Below, one piece after another: positions 1 to 10,063 of a stretch of DNA of 36,007 nucleotides. This DNA is from Daldinia sp. FL1419 (Eukaryota > Ascomycota > Sordariomycetes > Xylariales > Hypoxylaceae): the NCBI GenBank assembly GCA_025201765.1, contig MU623575.1, positions 1-36,007 on the forward strand, given 5' to 3'. Position 1 is the stretch's first letter, and every line of letters starts with the position of its first letter. The notes under the pieces are model-generated. The model had not been told where the DNA came from. It worked only from the letters and a program-made list of their open reading frames with translations, and did no database searches. A program made the translations under genes and the position numbers.

Positions 1-1952
1 AATGGGGAGCCTTGCGGGACACCCGCGGTGAGGGAGCGGGCCTCGCCTTTTTCACCATCGAGGACTAACTGCACCTCTCGTTTTTCCATGAAGCTACTCA
101 CCCAGTTCGTTACCCATATCGGGTACCCTTTCTGGTGTAGCGTGTACGCGAGCCTCTGTGGTATGACGTTGTCGAAAGCGCCCGAAATGTCCAGCTGTAG
201 GAGCGATGCCGTAGCGCCGACGCGCCATGCGGCATGTATAGCCTCTGTTACCATTCTGATGGCTATTTCTGTGGATCTGGCTGGTCTGTTCCCCATTTGA
301 CCCTCTGGGAGTAGCCGGCGTTGCTCCGCCACCTTCGCGATGCGGTCTGCCATCACTTTTTCGATTACTTTACCCATAGTCCTTAGGAGGGATATCGGCC
401 TGTAAGCGCCCGGGAGGCTCTTTTCTTCCTTAGATTTTCCGGGCTTCGGTAGTACTATTGCTATAGCTCTACGGAACGCCTTCGGGTAGTACCCGAGCAT
501 GAAGCTCTGCGTTGCAATCATGGCAAGTGCTTTGAATAATTGTTTTCCGCACGCCTTGAGGAACCCCATCGGTAGCAAGTCCTCGCCGGCAGCTTTCCAC
601 GGTTTGACTGTTCCTAGAACTGCTTCTATCTCTTCCGGTTCTACTCCTTTAAACATACTAAATTCATTTTCCCGGGGTCTTTCCGGCCACGTGGCGGGGT
701 CGGGGATATCCGACAAATCAGCTGCGGGGTTTGGGAAAAATCTCTCCCCCAACACCATACTTTTCTCCTCTTTGCTTACAGCCCACGGTTCTTCGTCGGG
801 TCGACGACGCAGCGCCGGAAGGCTTTCTTCTTCAACAGGTTGCCAGCTACGCAATCTGGCCCATCTTTCTATCTTCCACAGGACTTTATTGTCTCCTGAA
901 GCTTTTGCCAGGGCCAATCTCCAGCTGTTTCTTTTGGCTTCGCTTATGGCTTTCTTCAGTGCTGCCTGAGCCTCACCGAGGGCTTCCCAGTGCCTCTGCG
1001 TTCTCTGGTTCGTCCATTGTCTACGCGCTTCCTTTGCCTTTTTACGGAGTGTTTCAATTTTGTTATTCCACCATGGCGCCGGTTGCGCCACGGGCCGGGC
1101 GCGGCGCGGGGCTGCAGCCGAAGCAATCCTTTTCAGTTCTTCGGTGAGATAGTCCACATACTCGTCGAGTTCTTCAGGATTGCTCACTCCTTCTGGCACG
1201 TTTATATTCCATGCTTCCGCTTTCGCAAGCCCTTTGTCCAGGTGTTTCCACGCCCAACCTTCTAGTCTAGGCTGGTTCCGGACCGGGTCCGGGCACGGTA
1301 CGACGATGTTGAGGCACTGAGCGATGTGATCAGATCCTTCCCAGTCAAGAGGCCTCGGTCTCGAGCATCTGAGTCTTTCGTCTACCCACGCCAGGTCCAG
1401 TGTCGAATCCCTGTGACCCTGCGCTTGCCTGGTTATCGTACCTGTTTCCGTGGCGAGTTTGAGGTTCCAACGGATCGCTAGCTCAAGGACCTCGGAAGCG
1501 TATCGGGACGTCCTTTCCTCTTTATCCCACAGGGGATGATGTGCGTTGAAGTCTCCTACTACCACATTCATGCCATGAGGGTTCTTTGACATCAATTCCG
1601 GTAACGGCGAGTGCCTGTGGTCAGAGTCTGGTTCTACGTATACTGACCACACAGTGAGGGTATCGGACCCTACCTGGGTCGACACCGCAGCCCAGTTGTG
1701 GCCCGTTTCTTTCTTCCAATCTTTTGGGTTGATTCTTTTGTGCATATAAATCGTGGCTCGACCTGTGCCATGCCACACCAGCTCGTAGTTACCGGACCGG
1801 GGACAATCCGGTCTTCCATTGCTAAAGTGAGGTTCCTGGATAGCTATGACGTCCGGTATCCCTTCATCTTCAAGGGCTTGAGACATGATTTGACGGCCTT
1901 CTCCTGCGTTCCAGTATGCTACGGTGATTATATAGTCTTGCGTGCGATTCAT
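1..1952 (-). CDS. LINE ORF2: AP-type endonuclease and reverse transcriptase (partial, C-terminus outside window)
   Basis: ORF2 makes the enzyme that nicks the target DNA and copies the element RNA there (target-primed reverse transcription). Translation from the ATG at 1952-1950 is open for 650 codons to the window edge. The N-terminal endonuclease/exonuclease/phosphatase domain shows AYWNAGEG (Asn15), IQEP (Glu40), GDFNAHH (Asp134, Asn136) and GSDH (Ser207-His209), all expected catalytic or binding positions. The reverse transcriptase shows AYRPISLL (Arg518), LDISGAFDNV (catalytic Asp588) and AGVPQGSP, which ends at residue 650. The FADD box and C-terminal part lie beyond the edge. The start is chosen because this ATG overlaps the ORF1 stop (ATGA) and the endonuclease similarity begins a few residues later; the frame has a stop at 1985-1983. 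The whole domain series is intact, so the protein could be active. Confidence 0.93.
   Translation of the reverse strand, partial: MNRTQDYIITVAYWNAGEGRQIMSQALEDEGIPDVIAIQEPHFSNGRPDCPRSGNYELVWHGTGRATIYMHKRINPKDWKKETGHNWAAVSTQVGSDTLTVWSVYVEPDSDHRHSPLPELMSKNPHGMNVVVGDFNAHHPLWDKEERTSRYASEVLELAIRWNLKLATETGTITRQAQGHRDSTLDLAWVDERLRCSRPRPLDWEGSDHIAQCLNIVVPCPDPVRNQPRLEGWAWKHLDKGLAKAEAWNINVPEGVSNPEELDEYVDYLTEELKRIASAAAPRRARPVAQPAPWWNNKIETLRKKAKEARRQWTNQRTQRHWEALGEAQAALKKAISEAKRNSWRLALAKASGDNKVLWKIERWARLRSWQPVEEESLPALRRRPDEEPWAVSKEEKSMVLGERFFPNPAADLSDIPDPATWPERPRENEFSMFKGVEPEEIEAVLGTVKPWKAAGEDLLPMGFLKACGKQLFKALAMIATQSFMLGYYPKAFRRAIAIVLPKPGKSKEEKSLPGAYRPISLLRTMGKVIEKVMADRIAKVAEQRRLLPEGQMGNRPARSTEIAIRMVTEAIHAAWRVGATASLLQLDISGAFDNVIPQRLAYTLHQKGYPIWVTNWVSSFMEKREVQLVLDGEKGEARSLTAGVPQGSP
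1949..1952 (-). promoter_or_regulatory. ATGA overlap of ORF1 stop and ORF2 start
   Basis: On the minus strand the bases ATGA hold both the ORF2 start (ATG, 1952-1950) and the ORF1 stop (TGA, 1951-1949). Overlapping stop-start codons are known in some LINEs to support termination-reinitiation on one mRNA; that this copy uses it is inferred. Confidence 0.8.
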
Positions 1953-3514
1953 GCAGTACTCCTGGGGGGTCTGCTGCTTTCTTCAGGGTAGTCCCAGTCG
2001 GAAGCCGCCGCCGCGGCGGGGTCTTCCCGACGGAGGAAGCTTCGGATCGAGGGAGTGTTGCTGTCAAATCTTACTCTTGAGTGAGCTTTCGTGCGAGGTC
2101 TGCCTCTCGTCCTTGTCTCCGGCTCGGGAGCGTCGTCTGCTGCGGTGGTTGCTTCGGAAAAGCCCGAAACACTCTCGTTCCGGGAGCTCTGCGCTCTCTC
2201 CTTGTTGGAGGTGCGGCCTCTCGTCTTCCTTGGAGCTACTAGTGTAAAACCATCGTACGTGGCGCCGTGCATGTCAGGAACGTAGCCGGTGCTATTTCTC
2301 TCCTCGAATTGCCTCGGCCTGTATGCGTATGCTTCCTTTGCTGCATTTTTCTGTTCAATTACCTTTGGGCACTTTAGGTTCCATGCCTCGTGTGCCCCAC
2401 CACAGTTCCGACACTTCTTCGGTGCCTTGCACGTTGAATCACCCCCTTCGTGGGCAAGGCCTGCACACTTGCCGCACCTAGACCGCTCCTCACAGTATTT
2501 CGCGACGTGCCCGAAGCGGTAGCACTTGAAACACTGTGTTGTTCTTACGTCCTTTGCGAATGGCTCGCAAGGGTGAAGTTCAGCTTTCCATAACAGCCCG
2601 TTAGCGCAGAGCCGACGGGCCGTGTCCAGTCCGCTGACCTTCACGATTAGGGCAGCGAATTTGGCTTCCGAATGTTTCTTGAATATGGGGCTGATTCCAA
2701 GGATCTCAGCTTCGTTCTCCTTTGAAAGGGCCCTCACTAAACCCTGTGGGTCGGCGTGGGCATCTTTCAAGTTGGCTGCTCTCAGGCTTTTGGCTATCAC
2801 CGTGAAGACCTTGCTCGCTCCGGTTGCTTCTTGACTGAATGCCTTTTTGATCCAGTCCTGATTCTTCTTGTATTGTTCGGCTTCGGGTCGGAACGTTATC
2901 GTAACGTCACCGCTGCGGAGCCGGCGCGCTGCTATAGCCTCGTCCTTACCGATCGCGTTGTTGACGGCTCGTACAATTTCTTCGGGGTTTCTCTTCGATG
3001 CTTCTTGTGATTCCGCCGTTGTCTTGACCGTGATTTCGCGTTGGAAACGGGCCGGTACTGCGATGGTAGGGGTCCAAGGCTTAGTCGCACCTCCAGCGAC
3101 CGCGGCCCAAGACCGTTCCTGCGGCTTCCCGGTATTGTTCATCGATTTCAATTCTTCGTTTATCGTCTTTTTAATTAATTCCTTTATTTCGTTCAATTCG
3201 GGGACGTCGCTTCGTCGTCGCTTTCGTTCCGCGGGTGTTGCGGTGTTGACGCGTGTCTTCCACGCGTTCACCGTCTTTTCGATCTCTGCCTTTACTTCCT
3301 TCGCCAGGTCGTCGATTTCAGGTCTGACCATTTCTACTAGTCTGTTAGTTAGTGCTACGATCGTATCTGCTTCGTTAAATTCGGTTTCTGTTTCTGTTTC
3401 GTTCCTCCTCTTCTTTGCGGTGGTGGTCTCCGGGGCGGGCTCGTTCAGGCTGCGGACCTGACCGTCCACCATCCGTACATCACCCCTTTCATCTCTTCCC
3501 AACGGCGTCGCCAT
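1949..3514 (-). CDS. LINE ORF1: gag-like RNA-binding protein with three CCHC zinc knuckles
   Basis: ORF1 encodes the structural RNA-binding partner of the LINE ribonucleoprotein. I start it at the ATG 3514-3512, giving 521 residues; the frame is open 10 codons further, but only with a GTG at 3544, which is unlikely in a eukaryote. In order: an acidic/basic N-terminus with KKRR (34-37) and RKRRR (97-101), possible nuclear signals; a helical, charged stretch at about 45-125 that may form a coiled coil; SWAAVAGG near 135-142, typical of fungal LINE ORF1; a middle region 150-320 that may be an RRM-like fold (inference); then three knuckles at C328-X2-C-X4-H-X4-C341, C347-X2-C-X4-H-X6-C362 and C368-X2-C-X3-H-X6-C382. 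The tail is rich in R, S and T. The stop TGA overlaps the ORF2 start. No damage is seen. Confidence 0.92.
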   Translation of the reverse strand: MATPLGRDERGDVRMVDGQVRSLNEPAPETTTAKKRRNETETETEFNEADTIVALTNRLVEMVRPEIDDLAKEVKAEIEKTVNAWKTRVNTATPAERKRRRSDVPELNEIKELIKKTINEELKSMNNTGKPQERSWAAVAGGATKPWTPTIAVPARFQREITVKTTAESQEASKRNPEEIVRAVNNAIGKDEAIAARRLRSGDVTITFRPEAEQYKKNQDWIKKAFSQEATGASKVFTVIAKSLRAANLKDAHADPQGLVRALSKENEAEILGISPIFKKHSEAKFAALIVKVSGLDTARRLCANGLLWKAELHPCEPFAKDVRTTQCFKCYRFGHVAKYCEERSRCGKCAGLAHEGGDSTCKAPKKCRNCGGAHEAWNLKCPKVIEQKNAAKEAYAYRPRQFEERNSTGYVPDMHGATYDGFTLVAPRKTRGRTSNKERAQSSRNESVSGFSEATTAADDAPEPETRTRGRPRTKAHSRVRFDSNTPSIRSFLRREDPAAAAASDWDYPEESSRPPRSTA

Positions 3515-3640
3515 CGCGCACGCGATGCAATGCCTTTCCGACACTTATTTCAATGTTAGATTTCTAATGAATCAAATTATTTGGCTTTTTACGAAGGTTT
3601 CGTAAAAAGACAATCAAAAAACCGAAAAGTCTCCTCTTCT
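3515..3640 (-). promoter_or_regulatory. LINE 5' untranslated leader with hairpin
   Basis: A leader of roughly 125 bases between the element's 5' end and the ORF1 ATG. It holds a perfect inverted repeat at 3585-3609: 11-bp arms (CTTTTTACGAA and its complement) around a 3-base loop. An internal promoter would be expected here by analogy with other LINEs, but I see no recognisable promoter motif. Confidence 0.6.
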
Positions 3641-4951
3641 CATTAATTAATTTACTATTTAATTATTTAAATACCTTCTTCAAAATATAATTACTTTACA
3701 TCTAAAGAGTTATTAAAATTCCCATTCAATATATAAGCTTTCAAAAATTATTTTCTTATTTAATTAACTTAAATTCTCAAATACAAAATCACCAATTTCT
3801 CCATAAAATTTCGTACAATAATATATACCTATCTTACCTCCTATTAAATATAACCTCTTAAAAATGCATTACCATTACCAATAATTACTTCTATTAATCT
3901 TTTATTAAATTAAAATACTAAAATTATATAATTAAAATTATTTTATAAAATCTTATTAATTTTTACAAAATTAACTATTTTAAATTTTTTATAAGGTTTT
4001 TAGAATATAAATAGGTTTTTAAAAATTATTTTTTTATTTAATCAAATTAAATTTTATAAAATTATTATTTTTTTTTATAATTTTTATAATAATTTATGAA
4101 TTTGTTATTTTATTAAATATATTATTTATTTTACTTTTTAAGTACGTGTTATTATTATTAATAATTATTTTTATTAATTTTTTATTTGATTATTTTAATA
4201 CCTTTCCTAAGATATAATTACCTTATATTATTTATTTTTTTAACCTTTTAGTGTTATTAGATTTTATATTTAATAATATTAATTTTGAATTAAAGTTTTT
4301 ATTTAATATATAAATCTTTAATTATTAATTTTTATTTAATTAAATTAATTTTTTTGAATATTATCTTTTATATAGCTTTTTATAATAGTTTATAATTTTT
4401 TATTTTTTATTAAATATATATATTATTTATTTTATTTTTTAAATGTTAATTATTATTATTAATAATTATTTTTATTAATTTTTTATTTGATTATTTTAGT
4501 ATTTATCTTTTTTAAAATATAATTATTTTATATTTAATTATTAAAATTCTTATTAAATTAGAATATTTATCTAATTAAAGCATTTGATTAATTAGAGTTT
4601 TTATTTAATATTTTGGTTAAATGATTTATAGGGAAATTTTATTAATATAAATTTTTATTTAATTAAAAAAGTTTTATATCATAAAAAGCCATAGGCATAT
4701 ATATAAGATATAAAAAGAATTTTAAATTATTTTAATTTATTATATTAATTTAAAATTTATATAAAAATATTAATAATTAATATTATTTAAAAAATAATTA
4801 AATTTATAATTTTTTAAAATAGATTATATATATTTCTAATAAGAAATTGTTATATAATAGTTAAAAATGTTTAAAAATATAGGACATTTATTTAAAAATT
4901 GATTGGTTAATTAGGATTATGGTATAATTAATGAAATAAGAAAGATATAAA
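3641..4951 (-). mobile_element. Hel-5: Helitron-type element, 5' part, interrupted by the LINE
   Basis: Strongly AT-rich sequence matching, on the minus strand, the 5' end and internal repeats of the other Helitron-type copies. Its 5' end is at 4951: the minus strand reads TTTATATCTTTCTTATTTC, a mutated form of the family start TCTATATCTTTCTTATTTC, and the next base outward is A. The interior (3641-4600) carries the roughly 270-320-bp block I repeats. The 3' end lies left of the LINE and is not in the window. There is no open frame. It appears to be inserted in the NL-e retroelement fragment that begins at 4952. Confidence 0.65.
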
Positions 4952-5451
4952 TTTTATATCTTTATTAAAATTTACCTTTTAATAAAAATAATTAAACTTT
5001 AATATGGAAAAATATTTAATAAATTATAATATTTAAACTTTATAAAATAATATGGTGGTGGTTTGGGTATAAGGTAATAATAAAATTTAAGATAGTTTTA
5101 TTATTTTTTTTAATAAATAATAAAAATATTATTATATTATAAAGAAGTTGTTTTGGGGAAGGGTTAGGGTATATATGATTTATATAGGGTATAAATATAT
5201 ATAAATAATTTTATATTTTTATAAAAAGCCATTATCCATTCTTATTTTTATAATTTCTTTCTTAATATCATAATATTATATTTATTTTTCAAAATAATTT
5301 AAAATAATGTTACCAATTTGTAATCCTTTTTAATTAACCTTAATCTTTCTTAATTACCTTATTTATATTTTATAATATTATAATATAATATTATTATATT
5401 TATTATATTTATAATCCAATATTATTTTAAAAAATTTATTTTATTTTTATA
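4952..5451 (-). mobile_element. NL-e: fragment of NL retroelement family, host of Hel-5 and Hel-1
   Basis: This AT-rich stretch aligns on the same strand with 31590-32060 (NL-b). Shared landmarks include a G-rich GGGTATATATGATTTATATA segment near 5168 (31782 in NL-b) and the motif around 5400-5450. The alignment continues across Hel-1: bases up to 5451 join those from 14691 to about 14727 to give the uninterrupted NL-b order, placing Hel-1 inside this fragment. No coding frame survives. Confidence 0.65.
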
Positions 5452-6239
5452 TCTATATCTTTTTTATTTCATTAGTTACATTATAATCCTAATTGATTAA
5501 TTAATTTCCAGAAAAATGCCCTGCAATTTTGGACATTTTCCATTATTATACAAATATTTCTAATCTATATCTTTCTTATTTCATTAATTGTACCATAATC
5601 CTAATTAATTAATTAATTTTTAAAAAAATATCACATATTTTTGAATATTTTTAGCTATTATATAATAATTTCTTATCAGAAATATATATAATTTATTTCA
5701 AAAGACCATAAATTTAATTATTTTTTAAATAATATTAATTATTAATATTTTTATATAAATTTCAAATTAATATAATGAATTAAAATGGTTTGGGATTTTT
5801 TTTATGCCTTATATGTGCGCTTATGGCTTCCTATGGCGTGCAGCTTTTTTAATTAAATAAAAATTTATATTAACAAAATTTCTTTACAAATTGTTCAATC
5901 AAAATTAATACGTACTACTTACAAGTATTCAATAAAAACACTAATTGATCAAGTACTCTAATTAATCAAATGCTTTAATTAAACAGGTACTCTAATTCAA
6001 TAAAAGTTCTAATAACTTATTACAAAATAATTATATCTTAAAGAAGGTAAGTACTAAGGTGATTAAATAAAAGGTTAATTAAAATAATTGCTAATAATAA
6101 TAACTAATATTTAAAAAAAAAATTTAACAATATATTCAATAAGAAAAAAAAATCATAAACTATTATAAAAAACTATATAAAAGGTGATACTTAAAGAACT
6201 TTACCTAATCAAATAAGAACCAACTCTTGAAGGCCTATA

Positions 6240-6665
6240 ACGTGCCCCACAAGTCAACCGCCCAAACTAGTCAACCGCTCAGCAAAAATTACATACAAAA
6301 TACATCTGTGCGTAAACGTGCATTTAATTCAAAACAAATTGTATCAAAATTTGGTTTGAAGATTTGGAATCCTCTTAAAATGCTAATAATTATAGTATTT
6401 TTCGAAAACTTTGTACGAATTTATTCAATTAAATACCTGAAAAGTGGGCCCGAAATATTTAATATCTTAATTATCTTCCTTTATATATATTGGGGATTTT
6501 TTTCAATTTTTCTATAAATTTAGATATATATAATATTAAATATATTAAAATTTGAAAAAATAAGATTAAGAATTCGTAAAGTTACGATTTTCGAATTTCT
6601 TGGGTTTTCAGTTATATTTCGGCTGGGCGGTTGACATGTTTGGGCGGTTGATTTGTGTGGCACGT
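6240..6665 (+). mobile_element. MITE-1: TA-flanked inverted-repeat element, 426 bp
   Basis: Starts ACGTGCCCCACAAGTCAACC and ends with the inverse, giving terminal inverted repeats of about 46 bp, flanked by TA (6238-6239 and 6666-6667). A second copy lies inverted at 27647-28071. Removing the element and one TA gives ggcctatatattaaac, exactly the uninterrupted sequence at 13235-13250. The TA duplication fits Tc1/mariner-type (Fot1/pogo-like in fungi) non-autonomous elements; that assignment is inferred. The 96-codon frame inside it is not a gene. It is less mutated than its surroundings, as expected for a short repeat that escapes RIP. Confidence 0.88.
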
Positions 6666-7498
6666 TATATTAAACAAGAACTCTAATAGTTCCTACATAA
6701 TATACCCCACAACAAATTAAAGGTTTAAATAAAATAAATAATACAAAATGATTATATCCTAAAAAAAATATTAAAATAATCAATTAAAAGAATTAATAGA
6801 AGTGACTGTTAAAAATAGTAACGCGCTTAATAAGTTGAATAGATGATATATTTAATAAAAAAGAAAATATATAAATTATTGTAAAGGTTATAAAAAAATG
6901 TAATAATTTTATAAAACTTTATCTGATTAAATAAGAAAATAATTCTTAAAGATTTATTTATATTTTAAAAAACCTGCATAAATTTTAAAAAGGTTTATTT
7001 TATGGAGGTTAATAAAGGTTTATAAAATAGTTTTAATTATATAATTACATTACCTTAGTTTATTATAATAGAGAATTTAATTTAATCAGATAAGAATTAA
7101 TTCTTAAGGGCTTATATATTAAATATGAATTTTAATAGTTCCTGTAGGATATACTTTATACTTCAATTATCCCATAATAGGTTAAAAGTTATATAAAAAA
7201 AAGATATAAAATAATTATATTTTAAAAAAGAAAATAAAATAATTAAATAAAATAAATTATTATATATAATTGTTTATAAATGGTAATAATTTATAAGAAA
7301 TTATATTTAAAAGAAGATTAAAATTATATATTATTATATAAAATTTTATAAAAAAATTAATTATATAGAACCTGAAGAGCATATACTGATCAAATAAGAA
7401 AAACAACTTTCGAGAACTTATTTATATCCAAAAGAACTATAGAGACCTAAAAAGTTTAATTTTTTAAAAATTAATAAGATCTTTATAAAATAATATTT

Positions 7499-7560
7499 AT
7501 TATCCAGGACAAAATCCGGTGTATTATACTGAAACTTTTTTAATAAATTATTATATAAAA
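7499..7560 (+). repeat. Repeat S, left half (split by Hel-3)
   Basis: Begins TATCCAGGACAAAATCCGGT and continues towards a TTGATAAG-rich tail. The right half resumes at 10064. The uninterrupted copy is at 14728-14880 and a third copy at 27593-28125. Its nature is unknown; the GGAC-AAA-GTCC segment can form a small hairpin in the better-preserved copies. Confidence 0.6.
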
Positions 7561-7593
7561 TTAGTTTTTTGGGGTTGGTCGCTTTGCGATCAG
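7561..7593 (-). other. Helitron-type 3' terminus of Hel-3
   Basis: Minus strand: 8-bp stem with loop AAA (7593-7575), 10-nt spacer (7574-7565), CTAA end, T outside. Same geometry as at 11985, 14690 and 23849. Confidence 0.75.
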
Positions 7594-8393
7594 TTTTACT
7601 TTTAAGATCAATTATTTTTATTTTATTATTATTAATTAAATATTTAATAATAAATATAATTTCTAAATTAAAAAAAATTATTAAATTAAAATAATATATT
7701 TATTATTATATTTATTATTTCAATTTATTTAAATTATAATAAATTAAGGTAATATATTTATGTAATAAATATTACCTTGTAGAAACCCTATTAATCTCCT
7801 TAAAATCAAACCTCCTAAATCTCCATAACTCTTTTAAATATAAATAAATTCTCAAAAATTATTTTTTTTGTTTGATTAGTATAGGCTCTTTAAATTCTAT
7901 AAGATTAATTTTTTTATAAAGTTTTATATAATAATATATAATTTTAATCCTTTTTTAAATATAATTTCTTATAAATTGTTACTATTTATAAACAATTACA
8001 TATAATAATTTATTTTATTTAATTATTCTATTTTCCTTTTTAGGATATAGTTATTTTATATCCTTTTTTTTATACAACTTTTGGCTTATTATAGGATAAT
8101 TAAAGTATAAGGTATATTTTACAAAAACTATTAAAGTTCCTATTTAATATATAAACTTTCAAATATTAATTCTTATTTAATTAGGTTAAATTTTTTATAA
8201 TAATAGATTAGGATAATATAATTACATAACTAAAACTACCCTTTTAGCCTCCATAAAACCAACCCTTCTAAAATTTCCACAAACTTTTTAAAATATAAAT
8301 AAATCCTTAAGAATTATTTTCTTATCTAATCAAATCATTTTCTCAAATATTTAATTATTAGTTTTTTTATAGAGTTTTATAGAATAATATACA

Positions 8394-8409
8394 CCCCCCC
8401 CCCCCCCCC
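8394..8409. repeat. Homopolymer C16 in AT-rich DNA
   Basis: Sixteen C in a row inside Hel-3, striking in this composition. A similar C11 run is at 11664-11674. Length could be unreliable if sequencing slipped. Confidence 0.8.
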
Positions 8410-10063
8410 ATTAAACATAACCCCCTTAAGAACGCACTATCATTACTAACAATCACCTCTATTAATCATTTTATTTAATTACTTTAATACTTTTTTTATA
8501 ATATAATTACATTATATCTAACTATAAAACCCTATAAACCTTTATGGAACAACCCCTTCTAAAATCTCCATAAACTTTTTCTAAATATAAATAAGCTTTC
8601 AAAAATTAATTTTTATTTGATTAGATCAAGTTTTAGAAAACCATCATTTTCTTTTATAATTTTTTATAATAGTTTATAAATTTGTTTTTTTATTAAATAT
8701 ATTATCTTTTCTATCCCTTAAACACATTACCATTATTAGTAATCATTTATATTAATTCTTCTATTTAATTATTTAATTATTTTTTTAAGATAAAACTACC
8801 TTATATTTAAGTAATTATTAAAACTCTTATTCAATTAAAACTCCTCTTCAATATATAAATTCTTAAAAATTAATTCTTATCCAATCAAATCAAACTCTTC
8901 AAAATAATCAATTTTTCTTATAATTTTTTACAATAATTTATAAATTTTTTTTCTTATTAAATATATCATCTATTCTATTATTTAAACACCAATAATTACC
9001 TCTATTAATTAACCTTTTATTTAATTACTTAAATATTTTTCTTAAAATATAATCACTTTGTATTTAGGTAATTATTAAAGTTCCTATTTTATTAAAACTC
9101 TTATCCAATAATATTAACCCTAAATTCAAATTCCTATTTAATATATAAGCCCCCAAAAGCTGATTCTGGTTTGATCAGGTTAAATTTTTTGAAGATCACA
9201 TTTTATATAGCTTTTTACAATAATTTACAACCCTCTTATCTTTAATTAAATATATTATTTTAAGGGTTAGCTATTATTATTAACAATCAATTCTATTAAC
9301 CTTTTATTTGATTATTTTTGTACTTACTTTCTTTAAGATATAATTACCTTATATTTAGTTATTAGAGCTCTTATTCTATTAGAGTTTTTGGTTAATTACA
9401 ACTCCTGTTCGATAACATTAACCTTAAATTAAAACTTTTATTTAATATATAATCCCCTAAATATTAATTCTTATTTAATCAGATTAATTTCTTTAAACAT
9501 CACCTTTCATATACCTTCTTATAATAATTTATGGTTTTTTTTTTATTAAATATATTATTAATTCTATTTCTTAAATATTAATTACTATTATTAATAATTA
9601 TTTTTATTAACCTTTTATTTAATTATTTTAATGTTTATTTTTTTAAAATATAATTATTTTATATTTAATTATTAAAATTTTTATTAAATTAGAATTTTTG
9701 TTTAATTAAAATTCCTATTTAATACCTTAGTTGAACAATCTTTAGGGAATTTGTTAATATAAGTTTTTGTTTAATTAAAAAAGTTGTACGCTATGGGGAA
9801 GCCACAGGTGCGCGCATGGGGTATATTAAAATTCAAAACCATTTTAATTTATTATATTAATTTAAAAACTACCTAAAAATATTAATAATTGATATTATTT
9901 AAAATTTAATTAAATTTGTAATTTTTCAAAATATGTTGTATATATTTCCAATTAGAAGTTGTTGTATAACAACTAAAAACATCCAAAATTGTGGGGGATT
10001 TCTTTGAGAATTAATTAGTCAGTTAGGATTGTGGTGCAACTAATGAAATAAGAAAGATATAGA

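Larger units (their letters stand above)
1..3640 (-). mobile_element. Non-LTR retrotransposon (LINE), unmutated, left part cut by window edge
   Basis: A minus-strand LINE carrying ORF1 (zinc-knuckle protein) and ORF2 (endonuclease and reverse transcriptase) in the usual order. Its base composition is balanced and both frames are open, in sharp contrast to the AT-rich DNA starting near 3640. The 5' boundary is set at about 3640 because from there the sequence matches the interior of the Helitron-type repeat (compare the ataccttc-type motifs near 3670 with those inside other copies). The 3' end, tail and target duplication lie outside the window. The relict at 33700-36007 continues past the point where this copy is cut and shows a FADD-type box and a PEKSxxIHF-like motif on the minus strand, which points to the Tad1-like group of fungal LINEs (family knowledge). 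No RIP-type damage is visible, so this is a recent insertion. Confidence 0.93.
7561..10063 (-). mobile_element. Hel-3: complete 2.5-kb Helitron-type element on the minus strand
   Basis: On the minus strand it starts TCTATATCTTTCTTATTTC at 10063 after an A and ends with a 19-nt hairpin (7593-7575), a 10-nt spacer, CTAA (7564-7561; a C-to-T change of the complement would turn CTAG into CTAA), then T. It is inserted in repeat S. The joined flanks 7560/10064 match the intact S copy, with the insertion point between A14785 and T14786. The 2503 bp hold the family's 5' segment (9720-10063), five or so block I repeats (7780-9700) and a short 3' region, without a block II array. No coding frame is present. 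It contains a run of 16 C at 8394-8409. Confidence 0.78.

Noticed and set aside
28..1265. Plus-strand open frames of 90-156 codons opposite the LINE ORF2
   Set aside because: They overlap the strongly supported minus-strand endonuclease/RT frame, lack recognisable motifs and are antisense shadows.
1698..3461. Several plus-strand frames of 64-197 codons and a 65-codon minus frame over the LINE ORF1 region
   Set aside because: They lie over the zinc-knuckle ORF1 in other frames and have low-complexity, Ser/Leu-rich texts typical of antisense translation.
3515..3544. ORF1 extension to a GTG start at 3544
   Set aside because: GTG is not a usual eukaryotic start; the ATG at 3514-3512 in the same frame is preferred.
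3650..5800. Mitochondrial DNA or a mitochondrial insertion, suggested by the AT content
   Set aside because: No mitochondrial gene, tRNA or intron motif is seen, and the sequence is explained by nested repeats with RIP-type changes.
4700..5800. A single giant palindrome (4700-4951 against 5564-5800)
   Set aside because: The inverted arms are explained as the 5' ends of Hel-5 (minus) and of Hel-1/Hel-2 (plus) on either side of NL-e, each with its own A|T junction.
6227..6517. 96-codon plus-strand frame
   Set aside because: It begins just outside and runs into MITE-1, is not kept in the second copy, and shows no motif.
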